Shown here in pieces: positions 1 through 7,926 of a stretch of 64,000 bases of DNA (the stretch's first letter is position 1; each line of letters begins with the position of its first letter). Where the stretch lies: NCBI GenBank assembly GCA_035534615.1, contig DATLRO010000027.1, forward strand, positions 1 through 64,000. The letters are read 5' to 3'. The stretch comes from JAGWRA01 sp035534615. Lineage in GTDB: Bacteria > Acidobacteriota > Vicinamibacteria > Vicinamibacterales > CAVVIG01. The notes under the pieces were generated by a model. The model had not been told where the DNA came from. It made no database searches and saw nothing but the letters and a program-made list of their open reading frames with translations. The position numbers were made by a program, and so were the translations under genes.

Positions 1-682
1 CCTCCAGCAGCTGCAGAAACGCCGGCAGATCGCCCAGATCGGCCAGGGCGACCTCGGCGCCGCAGGCGCTGAGCGCCGCCACGTCGTGCGACCCGGTGGC
101 CACGCCGATCGCCCGCGCGCCGGCGGCGCGGGCGCACGCCACGTCGGACGGCGTGTCGCCAATGACCAGCACCTCGGACGGTACGGGCTCCGGAACGCCG
201 AGCGCGGCGACCCGCTGCAGGGCGACCGGCACGAGCCCGTTCCGATCGGGGGCTTCGTCGCCGTACGCGCCGCACCGGAAATACCGCCAGAGATCGAAAT
301 GTTCCAGCTTGATGCGCGCCGCCGGCTCGTAGTTGCCGGTCAGCAGGGCCAGCAGCACGTCGTCGCGACCGGCGAGCGTGTCGAGCAGCGCCCGTACGCC
401 CGGCATGACACCCTTGCGCGGGCCGCCGATGGCGACCTCGCCGGTCAGATACGCGCAGTAGCGCTCGCGGAAGGCGAGCCGGCGCGCGGCATCCAGCGGC
501 ACGCCTGCCCGCGCCGCAGCGTCGGCGAGAATGAGGGGATCGGTCCGGCCGGGCATGTCCACGCCGCGGAACGCGTCCGGCACGTGGAAGAGCTCGTCGA
601 ACGCGCGCGTCATCGCCCGTCCGCCGGCGCCGCCGGTGAGCACGAGCGTGCCGTCGATGTCGAACAGCAGAACGCGCGGCAT
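1..682 (-). CDS. HAD-family phosphatase, 3' end cut by window edge
   Basis: About 227 residues are visible; the stop lies outside the window. The product begins MPRVLLFDIDGTL, the nucleophile motif DxDGT of haloacid-dehalogenase phosphatases. It continues with motif II (LLTGNY) and the acidic motif VIGDTPSDV near the C-terminus. The helical cap after motif I resembles phosphoglycolate phosphatases and beta-phosphoglucomutase-like enzymes, which hydrolyse small phosphorylated metabolites in the cytoplasm; the substrate cannot be told. An in-frame GTG lies 12 bases upstream of the chosen ATG. The next gene upstream on the same strand is the cold-shock protein. Confidence 0.85.
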   Translation of the reverse strand, partial: MPRVLLFDIDGTLVLTGGAGGRAMTRAFDELFHVPDAFRGVDMPGRTDPLILADAAARAGVPLDAARRLAFRERYCAYLTGEVAIGGPRKGVMPGVRALLDTLAGRDDVLLALLTGNYEPAARIKLEHFDLWRYFRCGAYGDEAPDRNGLVPVALQRVAALGVPEPVPSEVLVIGDTPSDVACARAAGARAIGVATGSHDVAALSACGAEVALADLGDLPAFLQLLE

Positions 683-746
683 ACCGGCGATCACGCCCGT
701 GGCGCGCCGCGCCGCGCACTGCCGCACCGGTCCGCCCCGGCCGTCA

Positions 747-947
747 TCATGCCGGTCTCACATTGCCGGCCCGCGGCCCCTTGGGCGACGGCTCTTCGTC
801 GAACGCCACGCGCTGTCCTTCGCTCAACTGATCGAACGCGCCGTCGCTGACCGCGCTGCGATGGAAGAACCACTCCTGCCCGCCCTCGTCCTTGATGAAT
901 CCGAACCCGCGATCCCGCACCAGACGCTTGATCGTTCCGCTTGGCAT
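747..947 (-). CDS. Cold-shock domain protein
   Basis: A 66-residue single cold-shock (OB-fold) domain. It has the RNP1-type motif GFGFIK and an RNP2-type stretch EWFFHRSA, which stack on single-stranded RNA or DNA. The protein probably acts as an RNA chaperone. The frame stays open 69 bases further upstream, but I place the start at the ATG giving MPSGTIKRL because it matches the usual CSD start and has a GAGGTG Shine-Dalgarno five bases before it. The region between the two motifs (SAVSDGAFDQLSEGQRVAF) is typical of the family. No cold-shock leader is evident. Confidence 0.92.
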   Translation of the reverse strand: MPSGTIKRLVRDRGFGFIKDEGGQEWFFHRSAVSDGAFDQLSEGQRVAFDEEPSPKGPRAGNVRPA

Positions 948-1046
948 CCGACACCTCGCTTGCAGCCAGACGTTCGCCGATTCGTCAATTGTCGGCCAGC
1001 CCGCGCAAGACTGCAACGACGCTCCCGGCCGCGGGGTGCGGTGTGA

Positions 1047-1778
1047 TTACGATGAGCTCGATCGTGAGAACCAGCGCCCCCACCCGCCCGCCCGCGCCAG
1101 CTCGCCGGTCGCCGGCCGCAGCGTCAGCACGTCGCCGGCCGCCGCGTCGGCGAACGGCCTGTCGCCGGTGAGCACCAGGACGCTCAGCCGCCGCTCGGCC
1201 GCGATTCGCCGGACGTCCGTCGCCAGCCGGTCGACGGCATCGCGCGGCAGCCCCACCGTGGGGTGTTCCAGCAGCAGCAGCCTGGGATCGAGCGCAATGG
1301 CCCGCGCCAGCCGCAGCCGGGCGCGCGCCTCGGGCGACACGGCGCCGGCCGGAGCGTCCAGCACAGGGCCGGTCAGGCCGACTTCGGCCCCCAGCCGCCG
1401 GGCCTGATCGGCGAGCGGCGGCGGAATCGGCTCCAGCTCCAGCGTGAACGGCATCGCCAGGTTCTGCACGACCGACATCCGATCCAGCAGCACGACGCGC
1501 GCGCTGACGATGCCGAAGCGTTCCAGCAGGCCGAGCCATTCGTCGCCGTCTCGGATCTCGGCCGTGCTGCGGCCGAACAGCTCGACCTCGCCTTCGTCCG
1601 GCAGCGCGGTCCCGGTCACCAGGTCGACGAGCACCTCCACCGCCGTCGCATCGACGTTGAGAATGGCCACCGACTGTCCAGCCTGGAGCCGCAGCGCCTC
1701 GACGCGCAGCGGCCGCAGACCGCCGTACGTTTTCCTGACCTGTCGTAACTCGAGAATGGAGGGTTCACCGGCCGTCAT
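1047..1778 (-). CDS. ABC-type ATPase domain with all catalytic motifs degenerate
   Basis: 243 residues with the overall order of an ABC nucleotide-binding domain: an N-terminal beta part (ILELRQVRKTYGG), a helical part, and an LRLARAIALDPRLLLLEHPTVGL block. The functional motifs are gone. The P-loop position (about residues 39-50) reads ILNVDATAVEVL with no GxxGxGKS/T; the Q-loop glutamine is absent; the signature reads AVSPEA instead of LSGGQ; Walker B reads LLLLEHP instead of LLLLDEP; the switch histidine is replaced in VLTGDRPFA. No permease gene is adjacent. It may be a structural or regulatory pseudo-ATPase. The frame is intact with normal codon use, so it does not look like a decaying gene. 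Confidence 0.75.
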   Translation of the reverse strand: MTAGEPSILELRQVRKTYGGLRPLRVEALRLQAGQSVAILNVDATAVEVLVDLVTGTALPDEGEVELFGRSTAEIRDGDEWLGLLERFGIVSARVVLLDRMSVVQNLAMPFTLELEPIPPPLADQARRLGAEVGLTGPVLDAPAGAVSPEARARLRLARAIALDPRLLLLEHPTVGLPRDAVDRLATDVRRIAAERRLSVLVLTGDRPFADAAAGDVLTLRPATGELARAGGWGRWFSRSSSS

Positions 1779-1855
1779 ATCGCACTCGCCCGTTCAGCCG
1801 GTCCCGTCCGGACTGGCCCGACGCCCTGCCGCTGTCGCGGCGGCGTCCGCTCGTG

Positions 1856-1861
1856 TATCGT
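1856..1861 (+). promoter_or_regulatory. Candidate -10 box for a leaderless methyltransferase mRNA
   Basis: TATCGT ends seven bases before the ATG at 1869, so transcription would begin at or next to the start codon. No good -35 is visible. An earlier in-frame GTG (1860) lies inside this box, which favours the ATG as the true start. Confidence 0.35.
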
Positions 1862-1868
1862 GCAGACC

Positions 1869-2408
1869 ATGCACGACGATCCGCTGCCGTTCGTCGAAGC
1901 CTGGCTGCCCCGGCTCGCCGGGGCCCTGGCGACGGCCGGCCGCCCCGCGCCGCGGGCGCTCGACCTCGCGATGGGGCGCGGCCGCCATGCCGTCTGCCTG
2001 TGCCGGGCCGGCTTCGTCCCGTTCGGGGTCGATCGTCGGTTCGACGCCGTACTCGATGCCAGGAAGCGCGTCGCCGCAGCCGGCTGCGCGCTCCGGGCGT
2101 GGGTGGCGGACCTGGAGCGCTCGCCGTTGCCCGCCCGGTGGTTCGACCTGGTGCTCTGCACCCGCTATCTGCAGCGCGACCTGATTCCTGCGCTGCGGGC
2201 GGCCGTGACGCCAGGCGGGTTCGTGCTCTACGCCACGTTCACCGAAGGCCAGCGGCTCCGGCCGGCCGGGCCGCGATCGCCGGCGCACCTGCTCGCGCCG
2301 GGCGAGCTGCCGGCGCTGTTCGACGGCTGGTCCGTCATGTTCACCGAGGAAGTCGAGACGGACACCGACGCGGTCGCGCGACTCATCGCCCGGAAGCCGG
2401 ACCACTGA
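1869..2408 (+). CDS. Small class I SAM-dependent methyltransferase
   Basis: 179 residues. The SAM-binding motif I appears as ALDLAMGRGRHAVCLCRAGF, followed by the acidic strand (VDRR), a post-motif DLERSPLPARWFDLVLCTRYL, and RAAVTPGGFVLYATF. This pattern is seen in TehB-like and UbiE-like methyltransferases. The substrate is unknown. The start is set at the ATG because the alternative GTG nine bases upstream overlaps a -10-like box. The 3' end overlaps the convergent PHP gene by 26 bases. The gene is divergent from the degenerate ABC gene, with about 90 bases between them. Confidence 0.8.
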   Translation: MHDDPLPFVEAWLPRLAGALATAGRPAPRALDLAMGRGRHAVCLCRAGFVPFGVDRRFDAVLDARKRVAAAGCALRAWVADLERSPLPARWFDLVLCTRYLQRDLIPALRAAVTPGGFVLYATFTEGQRLRPAGPRSPAHLLAPGELPALFDGWSVMFTEEVETDTDAVARLIARKPDH

Positions 2409-3252
2409 CCCATCGTGCCGCCAGGTCCGGCCGGCCCGCGCGCGTGGCGAGCCGGGCGAAGTGTTCGGGCGGCAGCGTCACCGCGCCCGGGGCGTCGACG
2501 CCGTGCGCGCCGCCGCCGTGGAAATCCGAGCCGCCGCTGACGGCCAGTCCGAGATCGCGCGCCATCGCCAGGTAGCGGGTCGTCGTCGCAGTCCCGTGCT
2601 CGGAATGGTACGCCTCGAGGGCGCCCAGACCGGCGTCGACGAGCTCGGGAATCAGCTCGTCGTGGCCCAGCAGACCCGGGTGCGCCAGGGAGGCGACGCC
2701 GCCCGCGTCGGCAATGGCCTGGATCACCACCGCCGGGGCGCCGCCCCGCCGCGGCACGAAGGCCGGACGGTCCGTGCCGAGCCAGCGGTCGAAGGCGTCG
2801 CGCGTGTCGGTCACGTAGCCGGCCTCGACCAGGGCGCGCGCGATCCACGGGCGGCCGGCGGCCCGGCCCGGGTGGTCGAGCGCCGGCTGGATCACGGCGT
2901 CGATGTCGATCGGCATCCCCAGTTCCGCCAGCCGCCGCGCGATGACGCGCAGCCGGTCGAGCCGCTGCGCGCGCTGTCCTTCGAGGAACGCCCGCAGCCG
3001 GGCCGAGTCCGGGTCGATGAAGTAGCCGAGCACGTGGACGTCGAGCCCCTGCCAGACCGCCGTGATCTCGATGCCGGGCACGGCCTCCATGCCTTCGCCC
3101 GCCGCGAGCGCGGCCACCTCCGCCACGGCCGCGACCGTGTCATGGTCGGTGACGCTCATCACGCGCAGGCCGGCCTGCCGGCAGAGCGCGACCACCTCCG
3201 GCGGCGGGCAGACCCCGTCCGACGCCGTCGTATGCATGTGCAGATCGATCAT
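2383..3252 (-). CDS. PHP-domain phosphoesterase (RNase AM / YciV type)
   Basis: 289 residues beginning MIDLHMHTTASDG, the first metal-binding motif (HxH) of PHP phosphoesterases. It is followed by SVTDHDT, EITAVWQG, SLAHPG, EAYHSEH and SGGSDFHG, which supply the remaining His/Asp metal ligands. The length and motif order match the TrpH/YciV group, of which E. coli YciV (RNase AM) is a 5'-3' exonuclease acting on RNA ends and on pAp. Cytoplasmic. It sits 43 bases downstream of the Fur-ferritin gene on the same strand and may be co-transcribed with it. Confidence 0.88.
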   Translation of the reverse strand: MIDLHMHTTASDGVCPPPEVVALCRQAGLRVMSVTDHDTVAAVAEVAALAAGEGMEAVPGIEITAVWQGLDVHVLGYFIDPDSARLRAFLEGQRAQRLDRLRVIARRLAELGMPIDIDAVIQPALDHPGRAAGRPWIARALVEAGYVTDTRDAFDRWLGTDRPAFVPRRGGAPAVVIQAIADAGGVASLAHPGLLGHDELIPELVDAGLGALEAYHSEHGTATTTRYLAMARDLGLAVSGGSDFHGGGAHGVDAPGAVTLPPEHFARLATRAGRPDLAARWVSGPASGR

Positions 3253-3295
3253 CGGTCTGGGTATCCGTGGGACGGGCGGCGCCGCGTGCGGGCCG

Positions 3296-4267
3296 TCAGG
3301 CCTGCGCCCGCCGCGCCGACTGGCGCCGGGGCGGGGTGCGCCCCTGCCGCTTCCTGAGGGCCCGGTACTCGCGGATGAGCATTTCGAGGTGCGACCGTTC
3401 CTCGTCCGCGAACTCGAGGAAGATCTGCTTGCCTTCCGAATCCTCGAACCGGTCGCCGTACCGCTTGAAGAACTTGTGCGAACCCCGCTCGCACCGGATC
3501 CCGATCATCAGCGCCTGCGCGTCGTCCACGCCGCGGCGCAGCCGTTCGGCGCCTTCCGCGAACAGCCCGTTCGCCGCCCCTTTGAAGAACAGGAACGTCG
3601 GCCGCGATTCGAGCTGCGGATCCTGGCGCAGCAGGGCGTGGTACCGCGCCTCGAGCGCGGCGAGATGCTCGCCCTCTTCTGCGGCCAGCTTCTGGAAGAC
3701 GTGCCGCCCGCGCCCGTCCGACGTCAGGCTCGCCGCCCGCGTGTAGAACTCCAGCCCGCTCCGCTCCGTCGCGATCGCGATCCGGAGCGCGTCACGCGCG
3801 AACAGCAGCTCCGTCGTGCCGCCCGCCACCGGACTCGGGTGGCCGGTGCGGCAGGCCTCGCACGTCCCGTAGATCTGCAGCACGCTCTGCCGCGCCGTGA
3901 AGTTCCGCGCCGCGGCCACCTCTTCGATGAGCGACTCGATGTCAGAGCTGAGGAATTCGAACGACTGGTTGCAGGACTTGCAGATCAGGTGGAAGTGGCG
4001 CGGGTGCCGGTACGAGTGCTCGAACCGGAACCGCCCCTCCCCGAAGTCGACCTTGCGGGCGATGCCCGCGTCGACCATCCACTGGAGCGTCCGGTACACG
4101 GTCGCCCGGCTGATCCGGTGATCCTGCCGCCGGATGACGTCGACCAGATCGTCGGCGCTCAGGTGGCCTTCCTGGCGCAGGAAGACATTGACGATCAGGT
4201 CGCGCTTGCTGGAGCGCTTCCCACCCGCCGGCCGGAGCTGATCGAGGTCGAGCTGGGGCGTATCCAT
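3296..4267 (-). CDS. Fur-family regulator fused to a ferritin-like diiron domain
   Basis: 323 residues with two domains. Residues 1-145 are a Fur repressor: a winged helix (RISRATVYRTLQWMVDAGI, 51-69), the metal motif HFHLICKSC (91-99) and a second CxxC at 136-139. Residues about 155-300 form a four-helix ferritin/rubrerythrin-like domain: ATERSGLEFY (E168, Y175), AAEEGEH (E198, H201), GIRCERGSHKF (E260) and ADEERSH (E290, H293), two ExxH motifs as expected for a diiron site. Known Fur proteins are about 140 residues. The combination suggests a regulator that senses iron or peroxide through its own diiron centre (inference). It lies 79 bases after erpA on the same strand. Confidence 0.85.
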   Translation of the reverse strand: MDTPQLDLDQLRPAGGKRSSKRDLIVNVFLRQEGHLSADDLVDVIRRQDHRISRATVYRTLQWMVDAGIARKVDFGEGRFRFEHSYRHPRHFHLICKSCNQSFEFLSSDIESLIEEVAAARNFTARQSVLQIYGTCEACRTGHPSPVAGGTTELLFARDALRIAIATERSGLEFYTRAASLTSDGRGRHVFQKLAAEEGEHLAALEARYHALLRQDPQLESRPTFLFFKGAANGLFAEGAERLRRGVDDAQALMIGIRCERGSHKFFKRYGDRFEDSEGKQIFLEFADEERSHLEMLIREYRALRKRQGRTPPRRQSARRAQA

Positions 4268-4346
4268 AGGCTGCTGGCGTCTGCCGCCTCAGACGGGTCG
4301 CCGCTGCTCCCGTCGCCACCTGCCCACGGTCGCTCCGGCAAGCGGA

Positions 4347-4703
4347 TTAGTAGTGGCCGTTGGCAGCCCCTTCGCCCTCGACCGTGAACGACTGGCCACA
4401 GCCGCACGTCGAGGTCGCATTCGGATTCTTGATCGTGAACCCGCCGCCGGTGATGGTGTCGACGTAATCGACCTCGGCACCGATCAGGTACCGGACGCTG
4501 ATCGGATCGACGTACAGGGTGACGCCGTTCGACTCGTACACCTGATCCATCTCGCCGCTGCCGTTTTCCTCGATCATCAGGCCGTACTGGAAGCCCGAGC
4601 AGCCACCGCCCTGGACGAAGACGCGCAGGCCGCTGCCCGGCTTGTTCTCCTCGGTGAGAAGTTCGGTGATTTTCGATGCTGCCGTCGGCGACACGTTGAT
4701 CAT
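4347..4703 (-). CDS. erpA: A-type iron-sulfur cluster carrier (ErpA/IscA)
   Basis: 118 residues. It carries the three conserved cysteines of A-type carriers, one in GGGCSGFQYG and two in the C-terminal CGCGQSF, which bind an Fe-S cluster for delivery to apo-enzymes. The frame is open for 31 more codons upstream; I start at MINVSPTAASKITELL because the sequence AGGAGACGAGGCCCC precedes it and a promoter lies just beyond. GEMDQVYESNGVTLYVDP and EVDYVDTITGGGF are family-typical. Downstream on the same strand is the Fur-ferritin gene, which ties cluster assembly to iron control. The oxygen-sensitive fumarase nearby is a likely client. Confidence 0.93.
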   Translation of the reverse strand: MINVSPTAASKITELLTEENKPGSGLRVFVQGGGCSGFQYGLMIEENGSGEMDQVYESNGVTLYVDPISVRYLIGAEVDYVDTITGGGFTIKNPNATSTCGCGQSFTVEGEGAANGHY

Positions 4704-4746
4704 GGGGCCTCGTCTCCTGTTCCTGGCTCCGGAAAGTGCTCTGCCT

Positions 4747-4776
4747 ATTATAGCCCCCGGACTCCGGGGGCCGCAA
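4747..4776 (-). promoter_or_regulatory. erpA promoter with a palindrome filling the spacer
   Basis: On the minus strand TTGCGG (-35, 4771-4776) and TATAAT (-10, 4747-4752) are separated by 18 bases. Within that spacer lies a perfect inverted repeat, TCCGGGGG and its complement with one central base (4754-4770). A protein bound there would contact the DNA between the two promoter elements. The predicted transcript starts near 4740, about 37 bases before the ATG. Confidence 0.6.
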
Positions 4777-4866
4777 CCAGCGCCCGGCCCCGGCACTCCG
4801 GCCGAGTCGGCCGATATCGTCTTGTCGGTCAGATGTTTAGGCGGCTGGCCGAGCTGACGCTCGGCG

Positions 4867-6381
4867 CTACTTCATCGCCTCGAGCCGCTCGCCGGAGGCC
4901 TGCTCGACGTCCCGGTGCAGGCTCCGGCCGTGCGCATCCATCGTGACGATGGCCGGAAAGTCACGGACCTGCAGGTGCCACATCGCTTCGGGCGACCCGA
5001 ACTCCATCAGCGACACGCCGTCCACCCGCTCGATGCACCGGGCATAGAACTGCGCCGCGCCGCCGACCGCGTTCAGGTACACCGCGCCGGTCTCGGCCAG
5101 CGCGGCCAGGGTCCGGTCGCCCATGCCGCCCTTGCCGATGACCGCGCGCACGCCGTACCGGCGCAGGATGTCCCCCTGATACGGTTCCTCGCGGATGCTC
5201 GTCGTCGGACCGGCCGCGGTCACCTTCCAGCCGTCGCCGTCGCGGGCGACGACCGGCCCGCAGTGATACAGGACGGCGCCGCGCAGATCGACCGGCGGCT
5301 CGTGCTTGATCAGGTGGGCGTGCACGGCGTCGCGGCCGGTGAACATCCGCCCCGAGACGAGGACGACGTCGCCGACGTGCAGCTGGCGGATCTGCTCCTC
5401 GCTGATGGGCGCCTGCAGCCGGATCTCGCGGCCGGTGCGCTGGAAGCCGGCCTGGTCGATCATCGGGACGATGGGGACGGCCGGATCGCGGTACAGCCAC
5501 TGCCGGATCGCGCCGGTGCGCGGATCGAGCGTCACGCCCAGGCGGCGGAACGCCCAGCAGTCGTAGGCGACCGAGACGAAGAAGCTGGCGGGCAGGCGGT
5601 TGAGCGCGCCGATCTTGCACCCGATCAGCGTGACCCGGCCTCCGAAGCCCATCGTGCCGACCTCGAGGCCGTTCACCGTTCCCATGATCGACGCTTCGAG
5701 CTCGGCGAGCCGCGGGTCGGGGTTCACGTCATCAAGCGTCCGGAACAGCTGCTCCTTCGCGTGGAGGTAGCCGGCCGTGCGATCGCCGCCGACGCAGACG
5801 CCGACGGCGCCCGGGCTGCAGCCCTTGCCCTGGGCCTGCCAGACGGCGTGCAGGATGCACTTGCGCACGCCGTCGAGCGTCCGGTCGGCGCGACCGAGAT
5901 GCGCCAGCTCGCACGGGACCGAGTACTGGGCGTTCATGTTCTCGCACCCGCCGCCCTTGAGCAGCAGGCGGACGTCGATCTCGTCGCGCTCCCACTGCTC
6001 GAAGTGGATGACGGGGGTTCCCGGGCCGAGGTTGTCGCCGGAGTTCCGGCCGGTGATCGAGTCGACCGAATTGGGCCGGAGCTTGCCGCGGCGCGTCGCT
6101 TCGGCGACCGCCTCGCGGATCTGCTGGCGGAGCTCGATCTGGTTGACCCCGACCGGCACCCTGACGTCGAAGGTCGGCATGCCGGTGTCCTGGCAGATCG
6201 CGCCTTCGTCGGTGGCGGCGAGGTCGATGTTCTGCGCGATGATCGTCAGCGCCTGCGCCGACTGCGTCCCGGCCGGCTCGGCGGCGCGCGTGTCGCGCAT
6301 GGCGGCGCGCACGTCGGGCGGCAGGTCGGTGGACGTGCGGACGACCAGCTGGACGATGCTGTCGAAGAATGCGGGCAACAT
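4867..6381 (-). CDS. fumA: Class I (Fe-S) fumarate hydratase
   Basis: 504 residues: the alpha and beta parts of class I fumarase in one chain. The N-terminal part has AICQDTGMPTFDV, NSVDSITGRNSGDN, LLLKGGGCENMNAQY, GKGCSPGAVGVCVGGDR and GCKIGALNRLPASFFVS; its cysteines ligate a labile 4Fe-4S cluster. The C-terminal part has GDVVLVSGRMFTGRDAVH, GPTTSIREEPY and AVIGKGGMG. It interconverts fumarate and malate. The frame is open far upstream; I choose the ATG at 6381, giving MLPAFFDSIVQLV, because it is the natural family start and a -10 box sits six bases ahead of it. It is divergent from the aspartase-like gene. Confidence 0.92.
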   Translation of the reverse strand: MLPAFFDSIVQLVVRTSTDLPPDVRAAMRDTRAAEPAGTQSAQALTIIAQNIDLAATDEGAICQDTGMPTFDVRVPVGVNQIELRQQIREAVAEATRRGKLRPNSVDSITGRNSGDNLGPGTPVIHFEQWERDEIDVRLLLKGGGCENMNAQYSVPCELAHLGRADRTLDGVRKCILHAVWQAQGKGCSPGAVGVCVGGDRTAGYLHAKEQLFRTLDDVNPDPRLAELEASIMGTVNGLEVGTMGFGGRVTLIGCKIGALNRLPASFFVSVAYDCWAFRRLGVTLDPRTGAIRQWLYRDPAVPIVPMIDQAGFQRTGREIRLQAPISEEQIRQLHVGDVVLVSGRMFTGRDAVHAHLIKHEPPVDLRGAVLYHCGPVVARDGDGWKVTAAGPTTSIREEPYQGDILRRYGVRAVIGKGGMGDRTLAALAETGAVYLNAVGGAAQFYARCIERVDGVSLMEFGSPEAMWHLQVRDFPAIVTMDAHGRSLHRDVEQASGERLEAMK

Positions 6382-6387
6382 ACCGAG

Positions 6388-6395
6388 AGTATAAT
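6388..6395. promoter_or_regulatory. Overlapping divergent -10 boxes between fumarase and aspartase genes
   Basis: The only AT-rich patch in this gap reads as TATACT on the minus strand (6388-6393) and TATAAT on the plus strand (6390-6395). The minus-strand box ends six bases before the fumarase ATG, implying a leaderless mRNA. The plus-strand box would give a leader of about 75 bases before the lyase gene. No strong -35 is visible on either side. Confidence 0.45.
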
Positions 6396-6477
6396 TCACG
6401 GGAGCGACTGGATCGGCCCGCGCGCTTCCGGCGTCCCCGCACGCGCGTCCCGCCCGGGCGCCCATGGAGGTCCGGTG

Positions 6478-7926
6478 ATGGACTATCGCACCGAGCACGA
6501 TTCCCTGGGCGAACACCGCGTCCCCGCGGCGGCGTATTACGGCATCCAGACCCAGCGTGCCGTCGAGAACTTTCCCATCAGCGGCCTCCGGGTCCCGTCC
6601 GATCTCGTGACCGCCACGGTGCTCGTCAAGAAGGCGGCGACCGAGGCGAATCTCGCGCTGGACCGGCTGCCGGCCGACGTCGGCCAGGCGATCGTGCACG
6701 CCGCGGACGAAGTGCTGGCCGGCGCGCTGCGCGATCAGTTCGTCGTCGACGTCTACCAGGCCGGCGCCGGCACGTCGCACAACATGAACGCGAACGAGGT
6801 GCTCGCCAACCGCGCGGCGGAGCTGCTCGGCGAGCCGCGCGGCCGGTACGCGCGCGTGCACCCGAACGATCACGTCAACATGGGCCAGTCGACGAACGAC
6901 GTGTTCCCGACGGCCACCCGCCTGGCGCTGCTGATGGGCGCGCCCGATCTCGTGAGCGCGGCGCGCGAGCTGGCGCGGGCCTTCGCCCGGAAGGCGGAGG
7001 CGTTCGCCGGCGTGATCAAGACCGGCCGGACGCACCTGCAGGACGCGGTGCCGATCACGCTGGGCCAGGAATTCAGCGGCTACGCCGCCTGCCTCGACGT
7101 GGCGGCCGACGGCGTGGAGCAGGCGTCCGAGGCCCTGCTGGAACTGAATCTCGGCGCGACCGCCGTCGGCACGGGGCTCAACGCCGGCGAGGAGTACCAG
7201 CGGCGCGCCGTGGCGAATCTCGGCCACTACACCGGGCTGCCGCTCCGGCCGGCCGCCAACCCGTTCCGCGTGACCCAGAGCATGGGCGACGTGCTGGCCT
7301 GGTCCGGCGCCGTCCGCCGGCTCGCCGTCGAACTGTCGAAGATCGCCAACGATCTGCGCCTGCTGAGCATGGGGCCGCGCGCCGGCCTCGCCGAGATCGC
7401 GCTGCCCGCGGTGCAGCCCGGCTCGTCGATCATGCCGGGCAAGGTGAATCCGTCCGTGCCCGAAATGGTCAATCAGGTCTGCTTCCAGGTGATCGGCTGC
7501 GACACCACCGTGACCATGGCGTGCGAGGCGGGCCAGCTCGAACTGAACGTGATGATGCCGGTGATCGCGTGGAACGTGCTGCACGCCTCCGGCATCCTGC
7601 GCCAGGCCCTCAAGGCCCTGACGCACCGGACCGTCGCCGGCATCGTCGCCAACGCCGAGCGCGCGCGCGAACTGCTCGAACGCAGCACCGCGACCGCCAC
7701 CGCGCTCAGCCCCTACCTCGGCTACGCGGCGACCGCCGAAATCGCGGAGGAGTCCGTGCGCACCGGCACGCCCATCCGGACGCTCGTGCTCGCGCGCGGC
7801 CTGATCGAGCCACGGGTGCTCGACGCGATCCTGTCGCCCGAGGCGATGACACAGCCGGGGGTCGCCGGACAGGACCGGGCGGCCGGCGGCCGTGCGGCTC
7901 GCCGCCCGGCCGGGAAACGCGCATGA
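6478..7926 (+). CDS. aspA: Aspartate ammonia-lyase (aspartase/fumarase superfamily)
   Basis: 482 residues of the aspartase/fumarase-II superfamily. The signature loop is GSSIMPGKVNP. Flanking text matches aspartase better than FumC: VPAAAYYGIQTQRAVENF, VVDVYQAGAGTSHNMN, LLELNLGATAVGTGLN, MVNQVCFQVIGCDTTVTMACEAGQLELNVM. It should convert L-aspartate to fumarate and ammonia. The start has a GGAGG seven bases upstream. The last 20 residues are Ala/Arg/Gly-rich and outside the usual family end. Its stop overlaps the next ATG (ATGA). A class II fumarase remains the alternative; both enzymes share the fold. Confidence 0.82.
   Translation: MDYRTEHDSLGEHRVPAAAYYGIQTQRAVENFPISGLRVPSDLVTATVLVKKAATEANLALDRLPADVGQAIVHAADEVLAGALRDQFVVDVYQAGAGTSHNMNANEVLANRAAELLGEPRGRYARVHPNDHVNMGQSTNDVFPTATRLALLMGAPDLVSAARELARAFARKAEAFAGVIKTGRTHLQDAVPITLGQEFSGYAACLDVAADGVEQASEALLELNLGATAVGTGLNAGEEYQRRAVANLGHYTGLPLRPAANPFRVTQSMGDVLAWSGAVRRLAVELSKIANDLRLLSMGPRAGLAEIALPAVQPGSSIMPGKVNPSVPEMVNQVCFQVIGCDTTVTMACEAGQLELNVMMPVIAWNVLHASGILRQALKALTHRTVAGIVANAERARELLERSTATATALSPYLGYAATAEIAEESVRTGTPIRTLVLARGLIEPRVLDAILSPEAMTQPGVAGQDRAAGGRAARRPAGKRA

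Noticed and set aside
2383..2408. 26-base overlap of the methyltransferase and PHP genes as a sign of a wrong frame
   Set aside because: The genes are convergent, both proteins have sound motifs to their ends, and short tail overlaps are common in compact genomes.
4867..7926. Very long overlapping open frames on both strands (over 900 codons each)
   Set aside because: High GC removes stop codons from antisense and shifted frames. Only the fumarase and aspartase parts have family motifs; the rest is Arg/Ala/Gly-rich shadow. The same holds for frames opposite ileS, lon, rel, hppA and lptD.
6478..7926. Class II fumarase (FumC)
   Set aside because: Same fold and GSSIMPGKVNP loop, but the flanking motifs, especially DTTVTMACEAGQLELNVM and YYGIQTQRAVENF, are aspartase-like. 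Kept as the alternative.
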